Shown: piece after piece, positions 57,659 to 64,000 of the stretch | Layout of the letters: each line of letters opens with the position of its first letter | Position numbering within the stretch: the stretch's first letter is position 1 | Made by a program: the position numbers and the translations under genes | The notes under the pieces: generated by a model | Databases searched by the model: none | Told to the model about the DNA's origin: nothing | Seen by the model: the letters and a program-made list of their open reading frames with translations, nothing else | From: Alishewanella longhuensis | GTDB taxonomy: Bacteria > Pseudomonadota > Gammaproteobacteria > Enterobacterales > Alteromonadaceae | Length of the DNA: 64,000 nt | NCBI RefSeq assembly: GCF_014653435.1 | Contig: NZ_BNAO01000001.1 | Coordinates: forward strand, 1 to 64,000 | Direction: 5' to 3'

Positions 57659-59602
57659 ATGCGTTTGCTATTTTGCATCCTATTGCTGTTATGCCAATTT
57701 AGCGTAACGGCCCAAAGTCTTACCTTGGAAGACTATGCGCGGCAACCACAGTTTCTAGAGATAAAAATTTCACCTACTGGTAAGTATTTAGCTGCCACCA
57801 CCCGTGGCGAAGAAGGCAATATCTATTTACAGGTTATCGATATTAAAACTAACCAGATAATCAGTGTGCGTCATTTTACCGGGCGTGATTCTATCGGCAC
57901 TATTAACTGGGCCAATGCAGAGCGCTTGCTGATTACTTTGGTTAGAGATATCGGTGCTTTAGAAAGCCCGGTGCCTACCGGAGAAATTTTTGCCGTTAAT
58001 GCTGATGGCACTAATGCTCGCATGCTCACTGGTTATCGGTCTGACACCGAAAAAGATGCGGCGACAGTTATTAACTACTTACCAGAAGACGATAAGTTTG
58101 TCCTGATTGTTACTGCCACGCCAAACCGCTTAGGGTCTTTTAGCTTAATTAAGCGCCTTAATATCGATAATGGCCGCACCCGGCAAATTGCCCGGGCACC
58201 TATGCGTTCGTCAGGTATGATTACAGATAACAATGGCGTGGCGCGTATCGCGGTGGGTGAAGACCAAAATAACGATAATGAAATGGTGCTAATGTACCGT
58301 AAAGACGAGCGTAGTGACTGGCAAACTTTGCGTCGCTATGGTCAACGCGACGGTAACTTCCAACCCTTGGCTTTTATGCCGGATAATCTGCGTATTTTAG
58401 GTTTGAGTGATACCCAAACTAATACTAAAGCCATCAGTATTTTTAATCCTGAAACCGGTAAAGAAGAGATAATAGCCCATCATCCAAAGGTAGATGTGGA
58501 TCCTATCGTCAGTTTTAGAAATGGTTTGGTGAGTGAAATTATTGGTGCCGCCTTTGAATATGATATTTATGATGAGGTTTTCTTCGCTGATATTGAAGAT
58601 AAAGAGTTTAGTAGTCATCTACAAGGGCTAAGATCTGCTTTTCCAGAGCGGCGGTTAACGATTTCATCAGGCACCCGCGACAACAGTTTAGCCATACTAT
58701 CTGTTCGTTCCGCGAACCACCCTGTAGAGTTCTATATATACGATCTTAAAAATAGAAAATTGAATTACTTGCTTAATTCAACACCTTGGTTAAAAGCAGA
58801 ACAGTTAGCGCAAACTCAGTCAGTGTTTTATAAGAGCCGCGACGGCTTAGAGATACACGGTATTCTTACGTTACCTAAAGATAAAGAAGCTAAAAATCTA
58901 CCGTTAATTATGTTACCTCACGGTGGACCTCATGGTGTGCGTGATAATTTGGTGATGGATCGTGATGCTAAAGTGTTGGCACAGCATGGCTATGCCGTTT
59001 TACAACCTAACTTCCGCGGTTCTGGCGGTTTTGGTCGTGAATTTCTGCAACTGGGCTACCAAAATTGGGGTACCACCATGATTGATGATATGACTGACGG
59101 CGTAATGCATTTGGTTAATCAGGGGATTGTCGATAAAAATAGGGTATGTGCTTATGGCGCTTCCTATGGTGGTTACGCGGCCTTAATGAGTGCAGTACGT
59201 GAGCCAGATCTTTATAAGTGTACTGTAGGCTTTGTTGGTGTTTTTGATTTAAACTTACTTTATACCGATGGCGATATTCCACAGCGTAAGGCTGGTATTA
59301 ATTATTTAGAAATGGCTGTTGGCCGTGATAAAGAACGGCTTGATGCGCAATCACCGATTAAGCATTTAGATAAGCTTAAAGCACCGGTCTTTATTATTCA
59401 CGGTAAGGAAGATCAGCGGGTACCTATTATCCATGCTGATCGCTTAAGAGCCGAACTGGAAAAACGTAATCACCCCTTCGAGTGGATGGTTAAAGAAAAA
59501 GAAGGGCATGGTTTTTATAAGCCAGAAAATAACGTGGAACGCTGGCAAAAAATGTTGGCCTTCTTTGACAAGTATATTGGCGAGAGCCGCGTAGCAAACT
59601 AG
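57659..59602 (+). CDS. Exported S9-family prolyl oligopeptidase-like serine peptidase
   Basis: A 647-aa protein with a signal peptide (about 1-18, ending VTA). Residues about 20-380 look like a beta-propeller with WD/PD40-like repeats (ISPTGKYLAATT at the start); the rest is an alpha/beta hydrolase domain. Catalytic triad: Ser502 (GASYGGYAAL), Asp585 (HGKEDQRVP) and His617 (EGHGF). This is the S9C/dipeptidyl- or acylaminoacyl-peptidase-like architecture common in Alteromonadales, probably degrading imported or periplasmic peptides. AGGA precedes the ATG. Monocistronic. Confidence 0.92.
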   Translation: MRLLFCILLLLCQFSVTAQSLTLEDYARQPQFLEIKISPTGKYLAATTRGEEGNIYLQVIDIKTNQIISVRHFTGRDSIGTINWANAERLLITLVRDIGALESPVPTGEIFAVNADGTNARMLTGYRSDTEKDAATVINYLPEDDKFVLIVTATPNRLGSFSLIKRLNIDNGRTRQIARAPMRSSGMITDNNGVARIAVGEDQNNDNEMVLMYRKDERSDWQTLRRYGQRDGNFQPLAFMPDNLRILGLSDTQTNTKAISIFNPETGKEEIIAHHPKVDVDPIVSFRNGLVSEIIGAAFEYDIYDEVFFADIEDKEFSSHLQGLRSAFPERRLTISSGTRDNSLAILSVRSANHPVEFYIYDLKNRKLNYLLNSTPWLKAEQLAQTQSVFYKSRDGLEIHGILTLPKDKEAKNLPLIMLPHGGPHGVRDNLVMDRDAKVLAQHGYAVLQPNFRGSGGFGREFLQLGYQNWGTTMIDDMTDGVMHLVNQGIVDKNRVCAYGASYGGYAALMSAVREPDLYKCTVGFVGVFDLNLLYTDGDIPQRKAGINYLEMAVGRDKERLDAQSPIKHLDKLKAPVFIIHGKEDQRVPIIHADRLRAELEKRNHPFEWMVKEKEGHGFYKPENNVERWQKMLAFFDKYIGESRVAN

Positions 59603-59619
59603 CGTTATTTTAATTAGAC

Positions 59620-59645
59620 AGGGGCTGTTACAGCCCCTTTTTATT
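59620..59645 (+). terminator. Terminator after the S9 peptidase gene
   Basis: AGGGGCTG-TTA-CAGCCCCT stem followed by five or more T, 17 nt after the stop. Confidence 0.9.
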
Positions 59646-59857
59646 ACTTCCAAAAAGGGGCCGCTTTACAACAGGCGTGCCCTTGTACTAATGCAGAGTG
59701 GTTTAGCATCGAGTTAATTTTAAACTACCGTTCATTTTCCTCTGTTCGCCATCCTCATTTTTCACGCTGTTGCTTTTTCGACGAAATAAACATTAAAACT
59801 CCCTTTCTGTGACGCCACTTAAATTTAATAAAAACAAAATTAATCAAATATTTAGCT

Positions 59858-59878
59858 GGTTATAACTAAGTTATAACC
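59858..59878. promoter_or_regulatory. Perfect 21-bp palindrome, likely operator
   Basis: Arms GGTTATAAC and GTTATAACC separated by TAA, perfectly symmetrical, 106 nt upstream of the small secreted protein gene. Each arm holds a TATAAC -10-like hexamer. The rest of the 59646-59984 gap is AT-rich with no gene. Repressor or activator binding is inferred. Confidence 0.55.
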
Positions 59879-59984
59879 AAGGTTTTCGCTTTATCACGCC
59901 AAAGTCACTGCTGCGTTATCGAATAACCCTGCCTGCTACCTTACGCTTAGCCTCGTTAACTCAATACGCCACAGGAGGCAACAA

Positions 59985-60236
59985 ATGAAAGCTACAACGT
60001 TAATGTTAGCACTGGTCTTTATTGCACAAAGTAGTGTTGTTGCAGCACAGCAATCTACGGAGACTTTGATAGAACATCAGGTACCACCGGCGAAAGCTTA
60101 TACAGAGACACTATTTGCTGACTTTGAATCAGATTTTCAAAATCAGCTAATGAAATATAGCCAACAGCTGCAGCTTGATATTGAAGGTCAGGTGAAGCAA
60201 AGCATCACCAATCTTGATCTTTCCATACTTAATTAG
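59985..60236 (+). CDS. Small secreted protein of unknown function
   Basis: An 83-aa protein with a clear Sec signal peptide (MKATTLMLALVFIAQSSVVA, cleavage likely after Ala21). The mature about 62 residues are acidic and amphipathic, Gln- and Leu-rich, likely helical, with no Cys. I recognise no family. The strong AGGAGG and normal codon use support a real gene. It starts a probable four-gene unit with the TraB/GumN protein (13-nt gap), a tiny frame and an M16 peptidase. Confidence 0.75.
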   Translation: MKATTLMLALVFIAQSSVVAAQQSTETLIEHQVPPAKAYTETLFADFESDFQNQLMKYSQQLQLDIEGQVKQSITNLDLSILN

Positions 60237-60249
60237 CAGGGAGATCATA

Positions 60250-61173
60250 ATGAAATTACGTGCGCTATTACGCTTCTCAGTGAGAGCATCTTTACTGGCA
60301 CTAAATCTGATGTCGGTATCGGCCTTGGCAGAAAGTGCGGTATGGAAAGTGAGTAAAGGTGAAGATTATCTTTATCTTGGCGGAACAGCGCATTTATTAC
60401 CAGAGTCTGCCTTTCCGCTACCGGTAGAATTTGAGTTTGCTTACCAGCAAACCGATATGCTGGTTTTGGAAACCACCATTCCAGATCCGGCAGACAAGCA
60501 GTTTCAGCAGACAATGTTAATGGCATTTCGCTATCAGGATGATACGTCGCTTGAACAGCTATTATCTGCGGAAGTTTACCAGTTGTTACGTCAGTATTTT
60601 GCGGGTTTTGGCATACCGATAGAACAACTAAACGCATTTCGCCCTGGCTTTATTACGATTCAACTAACCGTACTGGCAGCCATGCAAGCCAATATGGCTG
60701 GCATGGGCGTGGACCATTATTTTGCCGCTAAAGCCGCCGACGATGGTAAAGAAACTGCTTATCTGGAGGAGTTAGTCTTTCAACTGCAGCTGCTTGCCAG
60801 CTTAGGGGAAGGCTACGAAGACGATTTTATCCGCACTCAGCTTGACCAAATCACCCAATTTGAGCAGCTATTTAAAGCAACGCTTATCGCTTGGCGTAGC
60901 GGTGATTTAGCAAAGCTGGATGAATTGATTATTAAACCCACTCAAGCACTTTACCCGCAAGTTTATCAAGCAATGTTTGTTCAACGTCATCAAAACTGGT
61001 TGCCGAAAATTGAACAGCTATTTGGTAACTCACAGCGTGAATTCGTGCTGGTAAGTGTTGGCCATCTTGCTGGGGATGACAGTTTATTAGCCTTACTCGC
61101 TAAGGCTGGCTACCACATCGAGCAAATTAACCTGAGCGAGGGTGAGAGCAATGTTAAATCGCATAGCCACTAA
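60250..61173 (+). CDS. Exported TraB/GumN family protein
   Basis: A 307-aa protein with signal peptide (about 1-27, ending SALA). Family hallmarks: YLGGTAHLLP near the mature N-terminus, LVLETTIPD, AYLEELVFQLQLL and the C-terminal VLVSVGHLAGDDSLLALL with a following GYHIEQI. TraB/PrgY/GumN proteins are proposed metal-dependent proteases with the conserved His (GTAH, VGHL) and Glu residues; the activity is not settled. ATG 60250 has AGGGAG upstream; the frame extends 12 codons further but without signal-peptide logic. Confidence 0.9.
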   Translation: MKLRALLRFSVRASLLALNLMSVSALAESAVWKVSKGEDYLYLGGTAHLLPESAFPLPVEFEFAYQQTDMLVLETTIPDPADKQFQQTMLMAFRYQDDTSLEQLLSAEVYQLLRQYFAGFGIPIEQLNAFRPGFITIQLTVLAAMQANMAGMGVDHYFAAKAADDGKETAYLEELVFQLQLLASLGEGYEDDFIRTQLDQITQFEQLFKATLIAWRSGDLAKLDELIIKPTQALYPQVYQAMFVQRHQNWLPKIEQLFGNSQREFVLVSVGHLAGDDSLLALLAKAGYHIEQINLSEGESNVKSHSH

Positions 61174-61264
61174 AGAAACCTTATGTACCTTAGGTTGGAG
61201 CACCTTTTGGTTTGGTGGTTGGCTGACATTGCATTGGTACACCATTAGTAAATTTACGTTTTAA
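61151..61264 (+). CDS. Possible 37-aa hydrophobic protein
   Basis: A short frame starting inside the end of the TraB/GumN gene, with GAGGGTGAG upstream. It encodes an aromatic-rich, Trp/Phe/Gly hydrophobic stretch (about residues 14-32: LGWSTFWFGGWLTLHWYTI) that could span the membrane. It ends 33 nt before the M16 gene. It may be a translationally coupled membrane peptide or chance; no family is recognised. Confidence 0.35.
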   Translation: MLNRIATKETLCTLGWSTFWFGGWLTLHWYTISKFTF

Positions 61265-61297
61265 AAAACCACATTAATAATACTTAGGGGAACAGAT

Positions 61298-64000
61298 ATG
61301 AAAAAGAATACATTTTTAGTAAAAACATTAAGCTTAGCGATGTTAGCGGCCTTTGGTTCAACGACAATGTTAGTGGGTTGTAGTAGCAATGATGGGTCCA
61401 TTACAGCCAATAAAACACAACAACAGCCGGGGCAGAGCATACAAGTTAGTCCAAATGATGCCCGGCAATACCAAAGCATAACCTTGCCAAATCAGTTACA
61501 AGTGGTTTTAGTATCTGATCACACTGCAGAAAAATCATCAGCAGCATTAAGTGTAGATGTGGGTTGGTTAAATGATCCGGCATCACAGCAAGGTTTGGCG
61601 CACTTTTTGGAGCATATGCTGTTTATGGGGACAGCGCGTTATCCTGATCCTGATGGCTACGGCAACTTTATGCGCCAGCACGGGGGCACTACTAATGCTT
61701 TTACCAACCAGCTAACCAACTATATGTTTGAAATTAATCATAGCCATTACGAGGAAGCTTTAGATCGTTTTGCCGACTTTTTTAAAGCACCACTCTTACT
61801 GCCAGATTATGTTGATAAAGAACGGCATGCGGTTCATTCAGAATGGTCAATGTTACAAAATCAGGATGGCTGGGCGCAGCGTGCACTATCTGCTCAGCTG
61901 CTTGACGCGCATCCGGCTAACCAATTTTGGGTTGGTAATTTAGACAGCTTAAGCGATAAAGAGGGTAGCAAACTGCATGACGAGTTAGTGGCGTTTTATC
62001 AACGCTACTACTCGGCTAATCGGATGAAACTGGTATTAATTAGTTCAGATCCGTTACCACAAATGCAGCTATTGGCGCAGCGTTTTTTTGCTGATATCGA
62101 AAACAAGCAACTGGAAACACCGAGGCCGACAGCACAGCTTGACTTTGCAAACCGCACACCACAACGAGTGCATTATGTTCCTAACAGTGAGATGCAACTG
62201 CTAACGTTAGAGTTTACCGTTGATAATAATATTAACGATTTTGCCAGTAAACCGAATGAGTTTTTAGCGCATTTACTCAGTTCAGAGATGCCCGGTACCC
62301 CAGCTCAGCAATTAAAAGCCATGGGGTTACTCGATGTGTTGGCGGTAGATTATGATCCGAAATGGTATGGTAATTACGGTCAGTTGCAAATAATAGCAGT
62401 ATTAACCGAGGCGGGCATGCAGCAGCGTGAGGCCATTACCGCTATCTTAATGCAGTATTTGGCGCTGATCCGTGAGCAAGGTGTTAGTGAGAAATACTAT
62501 CAGGAAATTCGCACGTCACTACAGAACCAATTTAATTTCTTAGAAAAAACCGATGGCTTTAACTATGCAGCTCAGCTCAGTGCCGCAATGCAGTATTATC
62601 CGGTGCAGTCGGTAGTCAGCGCGCCCTTCCAATATGATCAGTTTGATGCGTCAGCCATTAACGCCTTGCTTGGCCAACTGGTACCAGCGCGCTTAACTGT
62701 TTGGCATATCAGCCAGCGTGAGCCAGCAACCGAGAGTTTGCAGTATTTTACTGGCAAATACTCGGTAACCGAGATTAATCAGCAAGAACTTAGTGCCTGG
62801 CAACAACCGTTAATTCCACTGGCCTTGCCGGCGCTTAACCGTTTTCAGCCAGAGAGCTTTGCTATAAAACATAGTGCTTTCACCCAGCCAACACAAATCA
62901 TCAAGCAGGATGCAGTTGAAGCCTGGTTAATGGGCAGCAGCCATTTTGCTGATCAGCCGCGTGGTCAGCTGTTCATGCAGTGGCATCAACCTACGGCTAA
63001 GCAAACGGCAAAAGAAGCAGTGATGCACGGTTTATGGCAAATGGCCTTTTTATTAAACCATCAAGCTTTATGGCAAGAGGCCAGCGCTGCTGGTATGCAA
63101 ATTCAGCCAGAGGCCGATGAATATGATTTGGTAGTAAAGTTAACAGGTTTTACCGATAAACAACCTACTTTAGTCAGTCAGATTGCCGAGATTATCGCTA
63201 CGCCACTGACCGCGCAGCAATTTAGTCAAAATATGGATTTGCTGCAACGCAGTTTACGTTCTGTTGAGCAACAAATGCAGTTTCAACAGGCGGGTGAGTT
63301 GTTAAAAGCCGCGCTATTTTCAGGTCGTTTTGAATTGGCTGAAGTGCTTGCCGCTGCACAGCAGGTAACATTGGAAGAGCTAAACAGCTACATTCAACAA
63401 ACCTTAGCAAAAAGCCAATTACGCCTGCTGGCGCAAGGTAACTATAACGAAGCAGATGTAACGGTTATCGCCAAAGCCTTGGCAGGTACAGCCGGTGCTA
63501 ATAGAGACTATCAGCTTTTTAAAACCTGGCAGCCTCAGCCCGGGCAGCGCCTATCAGTAATGCGCAATAACCCGCAAACAGATAGCACTGTGTTTCGGTT
63601 ACAAGTGCTACCTAAGGGTGACTATGCCGGCAAAGCGGCGGCTAAAGTATTGTCTGGCCACTTACATCAGGCGTTTTTTAACCAGCTACGTACTGAAGAG
63701 CAGTTGGGTTATGTGGTTCAAGCTATGGATATGCCGCTTAATGAGCATGCAGGTTTTATGCTGGTGATTCAAAGTCCGGCGCTTTCTGCACAACAATTGC
63801 AATTACGGGTAGACAGTTTCTTACAACAATATGCTACGCAATTGGCTGCACTAAACGAAGAGGGGTTTGCCCAGTTAAAGCAAGCGCAATTATTGGAGCT
63901 ACAACGTGTACCGACAAATTTAGAAGAAGAATTTCAAGCAACCAGTAATGATTGGCTGCGTAATCGCCTGAGCTTTAACAATAAGCAGCAGTTGATTGCA
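61298..64000 (+). CDS. M16 insulinase-family lipoprotein metallopeptidase (partial, runs off the window)
   Basis: 901 codons open to the window end without a stop. Signal peptide with lipobox L25-V-G-C28 followed by Ser, so an outer-membrane lipoprotein is predicted. The inverted zinc motif H102-F-L-E-H106 lies in QQGLAHFLEHMLFMGTARYP, with the downstream zinc Glu in the ERHAVHSEW segment. The C-terminal half has FFNQLRTEEQLGYVV, the classic insulinase/protease III substrate-binding motif. E. coli protease III (962 aa) is periplasmic and soluble; this one appears membrane-anchored. GGGGAA precedes the ATG. The 3' end is missing. Confidence 0.93.
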   Translation, partial: MKKNTFLVKTLSLAMLAAFGSTTMLVGCSSNDGSITANKTQQQPGQSIQVSPNDARQYQSITLPNQLQVVLVSDHTAEKSSAALSVDVGWLNDPASQQGLAHFLEHMLFMGTARYPDPDGYGNFMRQHGGTTNAFTNQLTNYMFEINHSHYEEALDRFADFFKAPLLLPDYVDKERHAVHSEWSMLQNQDGWAQRALSAQLLDAHPANQFWVGNLDSLSDKEGSKLHDELVAFYQRYYSANRMKLVLISSDPLPQMQLLAQRFFADIENKQLETPRPTAQLDFANRTPQRVHYVPNSEMQLLTLEFTVDNNINDFASKPNEFLAHLLSSEMPGTPAQQLKAMGLLDVLAVDYDPKWYGNYGQLQIIAVLTEAGMQQREAITAILMQYLALIREQGVSEKYYQEIRTSLQNQFNFLEKTDGFNYAAQLSAAMQYYPVQSVVSAPFQYDQFDASAINALLGQLVPARLTVWHISQREPATESLQYFTGKYSVTEINQQELSAWQQPLIPLALPALNRFQPESFAIKHSAFTQPTQIIKQDAVEAWLMGSSHFADQPRGQLFMQWHQPTAKQTAKEAVMHGLWQMAFLLNHQALWQEASAAGMQIQPEADEYDLVVKLTGFTDKQPTLVSQIAEIIATPLTAQQFSQNMDLLQRSLRSVEQQMQFQQAGELLKAALFSGRFELAEVLAAAQQVTLEELNSYIQQTLAKSQLRLLAQGNYNEADVTVIAKALAGTAGANRDYQLFKTWQPQPGQRLSVMRNNPQTDSTVFRLQVLPKGDYAGKAAAKVLSGHLHQAFFNQLRTEEQLGYVVQAMDMPLNEHAGFMLVIQSPALSAQQLQLRVDSFLQQYATQLAALNEEGFAQLKQAQLLELQRVPTNLEEEFQATSNDWLRNRLSFNNKQQLIA

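Overview
The window comes from a gammaproteobacterial chromosome of the Alteromonadales/Chromatiales type; a Rheinheimera- or Alishewanella-like organism is my best guess, from gene order and protein similarity judged by eye rather than from a search. It covers the replication-origin neighbourhood. Nearly all genes are housekeeping genes in a gammaproteobacterial order (dnaA-dnaN-recF-gyrB-glyQS; rpmH-rnpA-yidD-yidC-mnmE; mioC-oriC-mnmG-rsmG-parAB-atp; yrdA-yrdB-aroE-hemF-tsaC; topoisomerase zinc-finger protein-smg-dprA; def-fmt-rsmB-trkA; pepQ-trkH; fadBA). I saw no tRNA gene, CRISPR array, prophage or intact insertion sequence.

Layout. 1-347: two tandem rRNA-type promoters face left, so an rRNA operon probably begins just outside the window. 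348-9719: carbonic-anhydrase-like protein, shikimate and haem biosynthesis, tRNA t6A synthesis, purine synthesis (purEK), and the smg/dprA/LysM cluster divergent from def. 9732-18161: translation initiation (fmt), rRNA methylation (rsmB), potassium uptake (trkA and trkH, convergent), PepQ and Slt. 18368-24535: fatty-acid beta-oxidation (fadBA), tusA, an orphan membrane protein, a tandem-receiver protein and rlmF. 24610-25443: an OXA-2-like class D beta-lactamase. 25519-34589, leftward: glyS, glyQ, gyrB, recF, dnaN, dnaA. 35030-38877, rightward: rpmH, rnpA, yidD, yidC, mnmE. 38934-45053: a leftward accessory block (chemoreceptor with a haem c motif, MFS transporter, PEBP-like protein, TrxC, DEAD-box helicase). 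45216-57470: mioC, oriC, mnmG-rsmG-parA-parB and the complete atpIBEFHAGDC operon. 57659-64000: exported proteins (S9 peptidase, small secreted protein, TraB/GumN protein, M16 lipoprotein peptidase cut by the window end).

How it works together. oriC in the mioC-mnmG gap has E. coli-like architecture: DnaA boxes, 18 GATC sites in about 430 bp, and an AT-rich unwinding region on the mnmG side. A second DnaA-box plus AT-rich region lies in the dnaA-rpmH gap. Two parS-like sites lie inside recF, about 17-18 kb from parAB, so initiation (dnaA, oriC), the sliding clamp (dnaN) and origin segregation (ParABS) are all here.

Most notable: the chromosomal OXA-2-like beta-lactamase, the parS pair encoded within recF, the CXXCH-containing chemoreceptor, an 80-bp terminal-inverted-repeat element, the tandem-receiver protein whose first receiver lacks its phospho-acceptor, and the exported-protein cluster behind a perfect 21-bp palindrome.
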